A stretch of DNA of 64,000 nucleotides from CAZYMI01 sp964648505 (GTDB lineage Bacteria; Pseudomonadota; Alphaproteobacteria; Micavibrionales; Micavibrionaceae). The notes beneath the pieces were generated by a model. It had not been told where the DNA came from. It worked only from the letters and a program-made list of their open reading frames with translations, and did not search any database. Below are positions 44,327 to 53,040 of this stretch, piece after piece. A program made the translations under genes and the position numbers. Where the stretch lies: the NCBI GenBank assembly GCA_964648505.1, contig CAZYMI010000009.1, positions 1 through 64,000 of the forward strand. Reading direction: 5' to 3'. Each line of letters starts with the position of its first letter. Position 1 is the stretch's first letter.

Positions 44327-46924
44327 ATGCGAACTGACCTGCCTAAAACCACTTACCTGAAAGATTATACGCGTCCGGATTTCACCGTTGAACGCCTTGA
44401 GATGACGGTACAGCTTTTTGAAGATCGCGCCGATGTCACATCCACCCTTCACATCAAGCGCCTTAACCCAAAAGCAGATACACTAACGCTTAATGGCGAA
44501 CATATATCGCTCTTATACCTAAAGGTGAACAATGCTGATCTGACAAAAGACCAGTACTTTGTGAATGATAAATTACTATCCATTCCCGGCGTACATGCCG
44601 AGTTTACAGTGACAACCAAAGTTACCTTTGACCCTGCAAAAAATACAGCACTTGAAGGATTGTACCGATCAGGCGACACCTATTGCACCCAGTGCGAGCC
44701 TGAAGGCTTCAGACGCATTACCTATATGATCGACCGGCCAGATGTGATGGCGACCTACACTATACGCATCGAAGCTGATAATACCTTACCTGTTTTATTA
44801 TCGAACGGTAATCTGATTGAAAAAGGTGCCCTTGAAGGCAGCCGACATTTTACGGTATGGCATGATCCGTTTCCAAAGCCTTGTTATCTGTTTGCTTTAG
44901 TTGCTGGCGATCTTATTGAGACACATGATGTGTTTAATACTCAATCCGGAAAAATGGTTGATCTATTTATTTACACACGCAAGGGAGATGAAGGCCAAGT
45001 CAATCACGCTATGGAATCTTTAAAAAAATCATTCAAATGGGATGAAGATATGTACGGGCGTGAATATGACCTGTCTGTTTTCAACATTGTTGTTGTGAGT
45101 GATTTCAATATGGGGGCCATGGAAAACAAATCACTTAATATTTTTAATTCTGCGTTAGCCTTAGCTCACAAAGATACGGCCACAGATGATGATTTTATAA
45201 ATGTGGAAGCGGTAATTGCACATGAGTATTTTCACAACTGGACAGGCAACCGTATTACCTGCCGTGACTGGTTTCAGCTTTCTTTAAAAGAAGGACTAAC
45301 TGTTTTTCGTGACCAGATGTTTACTGGCGATATGCATTCCCATGCTGCAAAACGTATTGATGATGTGCAAACGCTACGCCGCTTTCAGTTTACCGAAGAT
45401 GCCGGGCCTATGGCACATCCAATACGGCCCGATAATTACATTGAGATTAATAATTTCTACACTCTGACAGTGTATGAAAAGGGCGCGGAAGTGATCCGTA
45501 TGCTTTATACACTTATGGGCTCAGAAAACTATCGTAAAGCAACTGATTTGTATTTTTCGCGGCACGATGGGCAAGCTGTCACTTGCGAAGATTTTATAAA
45601 ATGCATGGAAGACACATCGGGACTGGATCTGAAGCAGTTTCGTTTATGGTATGAACAAGCGGGCACTCCAGAAATTACTGCGATCTGCACCTATAACAAT
45701 GCCGATAAAAAATACACCGTAACGCTTGAACAATTTATTCCTCCTACATTTGGGCAGCCCCATAAAAAGCCAATGCATATCCCTGTTTCTTTTGCGCTGA
45801 TTGATAAGAACGGAAAAGAAGTTGAGGGCAGCAATCAGATTTTGCATTTACGCCAGCAAAAGCAAGATTTTGTTTTTAACAATATTCAAGCGCGCCCTGT
45901 GCCATCGATTTTGCGCGGGTTTTCAGCGCCGGTCCGGTTGAAAACAAATTTATCAGATGATGATTTACGCTTTCTTATGGCCCATGATACCGACGGATTT
46001 AACAGATGGGATTGCGGCCAAACTTTAGCTTTAAGGGCTGTTCATAAATATTTGAAGGGCTTGCATGACGATGCCTTTATCAAGACGTGGCTTCAAGTTT
46101 TAGGACAAGCAGCAGACAGCACTCAAGATCCAACCCTTATGGCAGAAGCTTTGAGTGTGCCTGAGCTATCTGTTATTTCCCAGGACCAAATAATCATTGA
46201 CCCAACAATCTTATACAATGCGCGAGCGGCTCTGATGACGGATCTGGCCAAAGCCGGGCGCGATCTTTTGCTTTCTTTAATCGAACAAAACAAATCACCT
46301 GATGTTTTTTCAATTTCCGGTGCAGACATGGGTAAGCGTGCCCTGAAAAACAAAGCGCTTGGTTTTCTGACCTACTTAAAAGATGACAAAGATGCAGTTT
46401 CCCTTGCAAAAACCTTATATGATAACGCAAACAATATGACCGATCGGCTTTCAGCATTTCGCGCATTACTTGAGTTTGGCGGCAAAAATGCCCAGCTCGC
46501 CAAATCTGACTTTTATGAAGCCTTTAAACATCACGATCTTGCTACGAATAAATGGATATCCGCGCAAACGATACTAGTGAACGAACACACCCTACCATCC
46601 CTGATTGCATTGCGTGATGGACCACAATTTCACTGGACCAACCCAAACCGCGTACGCGCTCTGTTTAGCGCTTTTGCCACGAATAACCCCGTATGCTTTC
46701 ATAACCCTGATGGCTCAGGATACGCTTTTGTTCAAGACGCCATCTTGCGTTTAAATACAATTAACCCATCCATTGCAGCAAGACTTTTAACCCCATTCAA
46801 AGACTGGAAACGTTACACGCCCGATAGGCAAGAAAAAATGAAAGCCTGCCTTGAAAAGATTTTAGCTGTGCCAAATTTATCCAATGATGTTTTTGAAATT
46901 GTGAGCAAAAGCCTTGCCGCCTGA
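44327..46924 (+). CDS. pepN: Aminopeptidase N
   Basis: An 865-residue M1 zinc aminopeptidase of the gammaproteobacterial/alphaproteobacterial PepN type. The substrate-anchoring GAMEN is at 263-267 and the zinc site HEYFH at 299-303 with the third ligand Glu322. It has the four-domain layout by length. It removes N-terminal residues from peptides in the cytoplasm. Its end overlaps rnhB by 11 bases. Confidence 0.96.
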   Translation: MRTDLPKTTYLKDYTRPDFTVERLEMTVQLFEDRADVTSTLHIKRLNPKADTLTLNGEHISLLYLKVNNADLTKDQYFVNDKLLSIPGVHAEFTVTTKVTFDPAKNTALEGLYRSGDTYCTQCEPEGFRRITYMIDRPDVMATYTIRIEADNTLPVLLSNGNLIEKGALEGSRHFTVWHDPFPKPCYLFALVAGDLIETHDVFNTQSGKMVDLFIYTRKGDEGQVNHAMESLKKSFKWDEDMYGREYDLSVFNIVVVSDFNMGAMENKSLNIFNSALALAHKDTATDDDFINVEAVIAHEYFHNWTGNRITCRDWFQLSLKEGLTVFRDQMFTGDMHSHAAKRIDDVQTLRRFQFTEDAGPMAHPIRPDNYIEINNFYTLTVYEKGAEVIRMLYTLMGSENYRKATDLYFSRHDGQAVTCEDFIKCMEDTSGLDLKQFRLWYEQAGTPEITAICTYNNADKKYTVTLEQFIPPTFGQPHKKPMHIPVSFALIDKNGKEVEGSNQILHLRQQKQDFVFNNIQARPVPSILRGFSAPVRLKTNLSDDDLRFLMAHDTDGFNRWDCGQTLALRAVHKYLKGLHDDAFIKTWLQVLGQAADSTQDPTLMAEALSVPELSVISQDQIIIDPTILYNARAALMTDLAKAGRDLLLSLIEQNKSPDVFSISGADMGKRALKNKALGFLTYLKDDKDAVSLAKTLYDNANNMTDRLSAFRALLEFGGKNAQLAKSDFYEAFKHHDLATNKWISAQTILVNEHTLPSLIALRDGPQFHWTNPNRVRALFSAFATNNPVCFHNPDGSGYAFVQDAILRLNTINPSIAARLLTPFKDWKRYTPDRQEKMKACLEKILAVPNLSNDVFEIVSKSLAA

Positions 46925-47510
46925 TTTTACACTTGAAAATTCACACATCGTTTGTGGGATCGATGAGGCGGGTCGTGGCCCTTTATGTGGTCCCGTTGTA
47001 GCTGCCTGCGTTTTTATACCCCACGAAGCGCGCACCCTGCCGTTCTGGCGCGATGTGAATGACAGTAAAAAACTGAGCGCGATAAAGCGTGATAAACTTT
47101 TTAAACTAATTACAGCCCATTCATACTTTGGCATCGGCGAGGCTTCTGCAAGCGAGATCGATAAAATCAATATTTTGCAGGCAACTTTGCTGGCCATGAG
47201 CCGCGCTTATCACGCCTTGCAGTACAGTTGCCACATTGCGCTTATTGATGGAAACAAAGCCCCTTCGCTGCCTTGTGAAACACAAACAATCATTAAGGGG
47301 GATTCAAAATCCATTTCAATTGCCTGCGCCTCTATTATTGCAAAAGTAACGCGGGATCGGACCATGGCAAAACTCGATCAGCTCTACCCGGCCTATGGTT
47401 GGGTACAAAATGCTGGCTACGGCACTCAGGCCCACCTTGATGCTCTGGCCCGATTCGGGCCTACTCCGCATCACAGGCAAAGCTTTGCGCCCCTTAAAAA
47501 GGCAGGTTGA
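46914..47510 (+). CDS. rnhB: Ribonuclease HII
   Basis: A 198-residue RNase HII. The catalytic Asp17-Glu18 lies in GIDEAGRGPLCGP, with further acidic residues in LIDGNKAP and the serine-rich KGDSKSISIACASIIAKVTRD region. It removes ribonucleotides and RNA primers from DNA. The start is a TTG overlapping the pepN end. It lies directly before ccrM, a pairing seen in other Alphaproteobacteria. Confidence 0.94.
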   Translation: MPPDFTLENSHIVCGIDEAGRGPLCGPVVAACVFIPHEARTLPFWRDVNDSKKLSAIKRDKLFKLITAHSYFGIGEASASEIDKINILQATLLAMSRAYHALQYSCHIALIDGNKAPSLPCETQTIIKGDSKSISIACASIIAKVTRDRTMAKLDQLYPAYGWVQNAGYGTQAHLDALARFGPTPHHRQSFAPLKKAG

Positions 47511-47512
47511 TG

Positions 47513-47614
47513 GAATCCCTAGAGTCCGTCTTAGATTCGCCACACAATATATTGATTCAACAACATATATTTTAATCTGACTCTTGACGGCGAATCGAGA
47601 ATGAATCATGATTC
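47513..47614. promoter_or_regulatory. Cluster of eight GANTC sites in the ccrM upstream region
   Basis: Eight GANTC pentamers occur at 47513, 47522, 47534, 47554, 47579, 47592, 47603 and 47610. All lie in the 131 bases between rnhB and ccrM, where by a hand estimate fewer than one is expected. A plausible promoter, TTGACG (47584-47589), 17 bases, CATGAT (47607-47612), is embedded in the cluster, with two sites in the spacer and one on the -10. GANTC is the known target of CcrM, so methylation feedback on its own promoter is likely. No TTAA-N7-TTAA CtrA box is seen. Confidence 0.8.
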
Positions 47615-47641
47615 GAGGGTAACTCTCTCCGAAAGCATCCC

Positions 47642-48751
47642 ATGCCACCCTCAAAATCAAAGACCCATCCTGAAAACACGATTCTGCGTGGAGATTGCAT
47701 AAAACATATGAATAACCTGCCCAAAGGCTCGGTGGACCTGATCTTTGCTGATCCACCTTATAATTTACAGCTTCAAGGGGATTTAACCCGCCCAGATCAT
47801 TCAAAAGTAGACGCAGTTGATGATGCGTGGGACCAGTTTGCAAGCTTTGATGCTTACGATAAATTCACATCTGATTGGTTAAAAGCAGCCCACCGCAGCC
47901 TGAAAGATGACGGTTCTATATGGGTCATCGGTAGCTATCATAATATCTTTCGCATTGGCAAAATAATGCAAGATATGGGTTTCTGGATTCTGAATGATAT
48001 TATTTGGCGCAAAACCAATCCCATGCCAAATTTTCGAGGACGAAGATTTACCAACGCCCATGAAACAATGATCTGGGCTTCAAAAACAAAAGATTCAAAA
48101 TACACATTTAATTATGATGCCATGAAAGCGCTTAATGAAGATTTGCAAATGCGATCTGACTGGACGATCCCTTTATGCACAGGTTCAGAAAGGCTAAAAA
48201 ACGATAAAGGCGAAAAAGCTCATCCCACACAAAAACCTGAATCTTTGATCTATCGAGTACTACTCGCATCCAGTAAGCCAAATGATCTGATACTAGACCC
48301 CTTCTTTGGAACAGGAACAACAGGCGCGGTTGCTAAAAAGCTGGGGCGTCGCTGGATTGGTATTGAACGCGATGAAAGCTATATCAAGGTTGCAGAAAAA
48401 CGCATTAAGGCTGTTGAAGCAATTGAGGATCTGGCGGAACTTACAACGCCAGCAAAACGCGAAGAACAAAGAATCCCTTTTGGCTGGCTTGTTGAACGCG
48501 GGCTTTTAAAACCCGGCACCGTTCTAACAGACACATCGAAACGTCATTCCGCTAAAGTAGGGCCTGATGGTAACCTTGTAACAAACCAGTACCGTGGGTC
48601 TATTCACAAGGTTGGCGCGTCTTTACAAGGTGCACCAAGCTGCAACGGCTGGACATTCTGGCACTACAAAGAAGGGCAAGAATTTCGGCCCATCGACCAA
48701 CTTCGTCAGCGCATTCGTGATGAAGTACAAAAAAATCAACCGCTTCAATAA
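47642..48751 (+). CDS. ccrM: Cell-cycle DNA adenine methyltransferase CcrM (GANTC)
   Basis: A 369-residue beta-class adenine-N6 methyltransferase. The catalytic motif DPPY is at 37-40 and the SAM motif DPFFGTGTTG at 219-228. The C-terminal part (about 275-360) is the RAMA-type domain that sets CcrM apart from simple restriction-type enzymes. It methylates the adenine in GANTC and times gene expression in the alphaproteobacterial cell cycle. No restriction gene is nearby. The ribosome site is weak, and the leader holds the GANTC cluster. Confidence 0.95.
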   Translation: MPPSKSKTHPENTILRGDCIKHMNNLPKGSVDLIFADPPYNLQLQGDLTRPDHSKVDAVDDAWDQFASFDAYDKFTSDWLKAAHRSLKDDGSIWVIGSYHNIFRIGKIMQDMGFWILNDIIWRKTNPMPNFRGRRFTNAHETMIWASKTKDSKYTFNYDAMKALNEDLQMRSDWTIPLCTGSERLKNDKGEKAHPTQKPESLIYRVLLASSKPNDLILDPFFGTGTTGAVAKKLGRRWIGIERDESYIKVAEKRIKAVEAIEDLAELTTPAKREEQRIPFGWLVERGLLKPGTVLTDTSKRHSAKVGPDGNLVTNQYRGSIHKVGASLQGAPSCNGWTFWHYKEGQEFRPIDQLRQRIRDEVQKNQPLQ

Positions 48752-48754
48752 TAA

Positions 48755-49126
48755 ATGCGTGATTATAGCAGCACCCTAAGCGTTTTTATAAAAGCCTATA
48801 AAACGAATCTGAAGGTCGGCATTCATGAATTTGAAAAAGATAAACCACAGCCTGTTTTAATTAGTGTGGAGCTAGAAACCTCTATCAACATAGCAAATGT
48901 AGCTGAAAACATTGATGATACTGTTTCTTATGAACCTATTGTTGACTGCATCAGGCAGCTTGAAACTGGCCCTCATATTCAACTCATTGAAACGATTGCT
49001 GAAAAGCTAACTCAGGCCTGCTTTCAGGACCCTCATGTTAAAAAAGTAACAATCTGCATTGAGAAAATCAATATTTTCCCCCAATCCGAAAGTTGCGGAA
49101 TAAAACTGATAACAGAAAAATCTTAG
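48755..49126 (+). CDS. Dihydroneopterin aldolase family protein (FolB-like)
   Basis: A 123-residue tunnelling-fold protein. FolB features include the N-terminal KVGIHEFEKDKPQPVLISVEL segment and the later SYEPIVDCIRQL and QLIETIAEKL regions. It would act in folate synthesis, converting dihydroneopterin to hydroxymethyldihydropterin. It begins three bases after ccrM. No other folate gene is nearby, so a side role or epimerase activity cannot be excluded. Confidence 0.85.
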   Translation: MRDYSSTLSVFIKAYKTNLKVGIHEFEKDKPQPVLISVELETSINIANVAENIDDTVSYEPIVDCIRQLETGPHIQLIETIAEKLTQACFQDPHVKKVTICIEKINIFPQSESCGIKLITEKS

Positions 49127-50064
49127 CGAACTTCTTCTAACTCTGGCTTGTCGGCCTTTTTTACAAGGCCTGTGTCCAGGCGTTCAAATTCTTTTGAAAA
49201 TAACAAAATACTTTCATCTTCATCAGCAAAAACATCTATACGATCAAGCGAGCCCGACATAACGGCTGCAACACCACTTAGCTCATACGGCGTAAAACTC
49301 ACAAATTGTTCAAAACTAGCCCTTAAACGAACATAAGCGGGTCTTTGTTTGCGTTCGGATTCATATTTCCCTCCAAAAGCGCCATAACTTTTTTCTGCAA
49401 AAGTGATGTATTCTTTTGCAATCCCATCTTTTACAGGAATTGTTGTTAAAGAAAATGATAATGGAACCTTTAGAAAAACATTAAAAGGAAACCCCTCTAA
49501 AGAAACCTTTCCTTCGCATTTTGTATCTTGAAAATCATTATGAGACATCTTTATTTTATTAACATTCCTGATTTGTGATGCTTCGGCAATATCAAATTCT
49601 TGTTTTTCGACACTATAGCGATCCAGATAAACCAAATAGGTGAATTCAAACTTACGTGGAAATTTTAATTTATTTGCAACAACATGTTTTTTTGCTGCAT
49701 CACGAATATTTGCCCACTCAAATTCATTTTTGTAATAACCAAGATAGACATCGCAGTTGGACACAATGAGATAATCATCAATGTCGTCTTTTTTGTTTAC
49801 ATCTAAAACACCGAATGCCCAATACGCATTAGCAATATTTTGTAAATTTGATTTCACGTAAGGATCGCTGGGCTTAGACGACAGGGGCGCTATCACTTCC
49901 GCTACTTTTTTGTCTGAAACATTTTCTTTTTCCTTGATTGGAACAGACTGCATCAAGGTAAGACCTGATTGAGGTTCAACTTTATTTTCTTCTGCTATTG
50001 CAGAGGCAACAGCGATCCCTCCGCTTAAAAAAATAACCAAAGCTAACCTTATAAAACATGCCAT
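49123..50064 (-). CDS. Exported protein of unknown function
   Basis: A 313-residue protein with a signal peptide (hydrophobic run, then ASAIA near residue 24). A disordered, charged linker to about residue 65 is followed by a folded region with many aromatic residues, including NCDVYLGYYKNEFEW near 103-117 and two cysteines (Cys104, Cys183). The pattern brings DUF4852 to mind, but I cannot confirm it. It lies four bases after mutY on the same strand and its 3' end overlaps that of the folB-like gene by four bases. Confidence 0.75.
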   Translation of the reverse strand: MACFIRLALVIFLSGGIAVASAIAEENKVEPQSGLTLMQSVPIKEKENVSDKKVAEVIAPLSSKPSDPYVKSNLQNIANAYWAFGVLDVNKKDDIDDYLIVSNCDVYLGYYKNEFEWANIRDAAKKHVVANKLKFPRKFEFTYLVYLDRYSVEKQEFDIAEASQIRNVNKIKMSHNDFQDTKCEGKVSLEGFPFNVFLKVPLSFSLTTIPVKDGIAKEYITFAEKSYGAFGGKYESERKQRPAYVRLRASFEQFVSFTPYELSGVAAVMSGSLDRIDVFADEDESILLFSKEFERLDTGLVKKADKPELEEVR

Positions 50065-50068
50065 TTAA

Positions 50069-51184
50069 TTATCGTCCTTTACACAAGAGTAAGCATTTTT
50101 CAAAAACTCGGGGTAACCCTTTAATTTTACTCACCTGCTCTTTTGACCAGTATAGGTTTTTTGGGTAAATTTTCTTCAAAAATCGACTCTCCAACTCAAA
50201 AATATTTAAAATCAAATCAAAATGGGTGAAACTGTGATAAACTCGCCCGCAAGCATTAAGCTCCGCTTTGCCCGTAGCTTTTAAAAAATCAGGCCAATCT
50301 GTTTTAACAGACGACTTATTTTTCTGCCACTGCGATGTCGGCAGCCCTGCCATGCCTGCAAGCAAGCCTTTTTGAGGACGCCTTTCTAAAAGTACCCTTC
50401 CTTCAGGGTTGCGAATAATAAATACAAGCCCGTGCTTGGTAGGCTTTAATTTTTTTAGTGTTTTCACGGGCAGCTGATCCGCGATTCCTAACGCTTTACC
50501 CTGACAGTACAATTCCCAAGGGCATAATCCACAACGTGGTGACTTAGGCGTACAGATCATTGCGCCCAAATCCATTAATGCTTGCACGGTATTGCTAGAG
50601 TTTTCCGGCTGTATTTCAACCAGCCTTTGTGCGTGCGGGCCAACTTCTTTTTTTAAATCAGGCAAAGGCGTTTTAATTGCGTGAAGACGAGAAACAACTC
50701 TTTCCACATTGCCATCAACTGCTGCGCAAGGCTTACCAAACGCAATTGATGAAATTGCACCTGCCGTATACGCCCCTATACCCGGTAAATTTTTTAATTC
50801 ATCAAGCGTTTGCGGAAATTTCCCTTTGTATCTGCTGACAATGATTTGTGCGCATTGATGCAAATTGCGCCCGCGTGCGTAATAACCAAGCCCCGCCCAT
50901 GCAGCAAGAACCTCTTCTTGCGATACTTTTGCCAATCCTTGAATCGTAGGCCACCGCCTGACAAATTTTTCAAAATACGGCTTTACTGTTTGAACCGTGG
51001 TTTGCTGTAACATAATTTCGGAAAGCCAGATTTTGTAGGGATCGGGTTTTACGCCCGATTTCACTCGCCAGGGTAAATCTCTCTTATGTTTTTTGTACCA
51101 GGATAATAAGGATTCTAATATTAGCAGGTTGTCATATTCTTTTGAGAGTGACTTTTGTTTTTGAATTGTATATGGTCGTGCCAT
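50069..51184 (-). CDS. mutY: A/G-specific adenine glycosylase MutY
   Basis: A 371-residue base-excision repair enzyme. It has the helix-hairpin-helix LPGIGAYTAGAI, the catalytic aspartate in AVDGNV, and the 4Fe-4S ligands in the spacing C-x6-C-x2-C-x5-C near residue 210. A NUDIX-like C-terminal domain recognises 8-oxoG. It removes adenine mispaired with 8-oxoG. Its start codon overlaps that of the divergent DUF721 gene within a CCATGG palindrome. Confidence 0.94.
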   Translation of the reverse strand: MARPYTIQKQKSLSKEYDNLLILESLLSWYKKHKRDLPWRVKSGVKPDPYKIWLSEIMLQQTTVQTVKPYFEKFVRRWPTIQGLAKVSQEEVLAAWAGLGYYARGRNLHQCAQIIVSRYKGKFPQTLDELKNLPGIGAYTAGAISSIAFGKPCAAVDGNVERVVSRLHAIKTPLPDLKKEVGPHAQRLVEIQPENSSNTVQALMDLGAMICTPKSPRCGLCPWELYCQGKALGIADQLPVKTLKKLKPTKHGLVFIIRNPEGRVLLERRPQKGLLAGMAGLPTSQWQKNKSSVKTDWPDFLKATGKAELNACGRVYHSFTHFDLILNIFELESRFLKKIYPKNLYWSKEQVSKIKGLPRVFEKCLLLCKGR

Positions 51185-51647
51185 GGTGTTTCAGATGCTC
51201 TCACTTAAGGTGAATAAGATTACCGGACGCACGATCGGACGCAAGAACGCTATGCTTGGGCGTATCCTTGAGAATTGGGGCGATATTATCGGCCCGGATC
51301 TGGCAAAAAAAGCACAACCCATGAAGATAAACTACCGCAAAACCGAGCAAGGACCAAGCGCAACGCTTGAAATTGCCGTCTCGAGTGCTGATGCCACGAC
51401 CCTTCATTACCGGAAAGACCTGATTCTTGAACGGCTCAATTTTATACTCGGTGACAGGCACGTACAGGCCTTAAAGCTAGTGCACAGCGCGGTAAACGCC
51501 AATATAAACAGCTTTAAAAAACCCACCCCCTTGACGGATGAAGAAAAACAGCGAGTATCCGGTTGGCTTGAGAATATCGAAGACGACCATCTTAGATCGG
51601 TTCTCTCCCGCTTCGGCGAAGCTCTAATAAAAGACAAAAAAAACTAA
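51183..51647 (+). CDS. DUF721/DciA-like protein
   Basis: A 154-residue protein with the DUF721 core (residues about 15-105, including ILENWGDIIGPDLAKKAQPMKI). DciA-type members load the replicative helicase DnaB in bacteria that lack DnaC. The start at 51183 shares two bases with the mutY start on the other strand; an in-frame ATG at 51195 would avoid this. Neighbouring mutY, dsbA-like and smc genes match the usual alphaproteobacterial order. Helicase loading is inferred from the family. Confidence 0.87.
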   Translation: MVFQMLSLKVNKITGRTIGRKNAMLGRILENWGDIIGPDLAKKAQPMKINYRKTEQGPSATLEIAVSSADATTLHYRKDLILERLNFILGDRHVQALKLVHSAVNANINSFKKPTPLTDEEKQRVSGWLENIEDDHLRSVLSRFGEALIKDKKN

Positions 51648-51666
51648 AAAGCGAGTGAGATAGAAA

Positions 51667-52236
51667 ATGAAAGTCAGCGCCATCACCCTTCGCGCAGGGA
51701 CAGTTATTGATTATAACGGCAAGCTATGGGCCGTAACCAAACAAGAAATTATGCAGCCAGGAAAAGGCGCATCTGTCATTCAAGTTGAAATGCGTGACGT
51801 GAAAACAGGCGTTAAAGACAATGTACGCTTCAGAACTCAGGAAACTGTAGAACGTGTTCGCCTTGAACAAGAAGAATATACTTTTTTATACGCTGAAGGC
51901 GATGATAATTTCGCTTTCATGCACAAAACCAACTTTGAACAAATTTCTGTTAATCGCGAAGTGATCGGCGAGAAAGCCCAGTTTTTACAAGAAGGCATGG
52001 AAGTCACAATTGAAACCTACGAAGGCACACCGCTTGGCATAGAAATTCCGGACACAATCGTATGCACGATTGTTGATTGCGAGCCGGTTGTAAAAGGACA
52101 GACAGCGTCATCATCTTATAAGCCCGCCAAGGTTGATAATGGTGCTCGCGTTATGGTGCCACCACATATTGATAACGGCACAAGAATTGTCATCCGCACT
52201 GAAGATGGCTCATATGTTGAACGCTTTAAAGAATAG
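51667..52236 (+). CDS. efp: Elongation factor P
   Basis: A 189-residue three-domain OB/KOW protein. The modifiable lysine is Lys33 in PGKGAS. EF-P relieves ribosome stalling at polyproline. Several proline-rich proteins in this window, such as the OmpA-like one nearby, would be natural clients. It starts 19 bases after the DUF721 gene and precedes the inositol-phosphatase gene on the same strand. Confidence 0.96.
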   Translation: MKVSAITLRAGTVIDYNGKLWAVTKQEIMQPGKGASVIQVEMRDVKTGVKDNVRFRTQETVERVRLEQEEYTFLYAEGDDNFAFMHKTNFEQISVNREVIGEKAQFLQEGMEVTIETYEGTPLGIEIPDTIVCTIVDCEPVVKGQTASSSYKPAKVDNGARVMVPPHIDNGTRIVIRTEDGSYVERFKE

Positions 52237-52248
52237 ATGCCTTAGATC

Positions 52249-53040
52249 ATGGCAACAATTTCTGCAAACTTAACTGTTATGATACGCGCAGCGGAAAAAG
52301 CAGCGCGGTCCCTCGTGCGTGATTTTGGTGAAGCTGAACAGCTTCAGGTTTCTAAAAAAGGCCCGGGGGATTTTGTAAGCGCTGCAGATAAACGCTCTGA
52401 GGAAATAATTGTTTTTGAACTCACAAAAGCGCGCCCGTCTTTTGGCATACTGGCCGAAGAAGGAAGCCGCAAAACACCAGAAGATGGTGAACATACTTTC
52501 ATCATTGACCCGCTTGACGGCACCATGAATTTTTTACACGGCCTGCCCCACTGGTGCATTTCAATCGGCCTACAAAAAGGAAAAGATATCATTGCAGGGG
52601 TTGTTTACGACCCTGTGAAGGATGAACTATTTACAGCTGAAAAAGGCAGCGGCGCTTTCTTGCGTAACCGCCGTCTGCGCGTATCGGGTCGTCAGGATAT
52701 GTCTTCATCCTTGATCGCCTGCGGTAGCCCAAAGCCAGATAAACCATCGATTGATGAATTTTCAACGCAAATCGCTTCGGTCTTGCGTCATGTTGCCAGC
52801 GTCCGCCGCTTTGGGGCGGCTGCTCTTGATTTAAGCTATGTCGCTGCGGGCCGCTTTGAAGGTTATTGGGAAAGACACATTAAGCCATGGGATGTTGCCG
52901 CAGGTCTTATTATCTTAAAAGAATCCGGCGGCTTTATAAGCGATTTATCAGGTGATGACGATCCGCTAAATTCAGGTTACATTCTGGCCAGCAATGAACA
53001 TCTTCACGTCCCACTAAGAAAACTTTTGATCGCGGAATGA
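52249..53040 (+). CDS. Inositol monophosphatase family protein (SuhB-like)
   Basis: A 263-residue Mg2+-dependent phosphatase. Metal ligands: Glu70-Glu71 in LAEEG, Asp87 and Asp90 in DPLDGTMNF, and the C-terminal aspartate in KPWDVAAG. The fold acts on inositol phosphates or other small phosphate esters; SuhB also affects rRNA transcription with NusA in Escherichia coli. It lies 12 bases after efp, and its stop overlaps the OmpA-like gene by ATGA. Confidence 0.93.
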   Translation: MATISANLTVMIRAAEKAARSLVRDFGEAEQLQVSKKGPGDFVSAADKRSEEIIVFELTKARPSFGILAEEGSRKTPEDGEHTFIIDPLDGTMNFLHGLPHWCISIGLQKGKDIIAGVVYDPVKDELFTAEKGSGAFLRNRRLRVSGRQDMSSSLIACGSPKPDKPSIDEFSTQIASVLRHVASVRRFGAAALDLSYVAAGRFEGYWERHIKPWDVAAGLIILKESGGFISDLSGDDDPLNSGYILASNEHLHVPLRKLLIAE

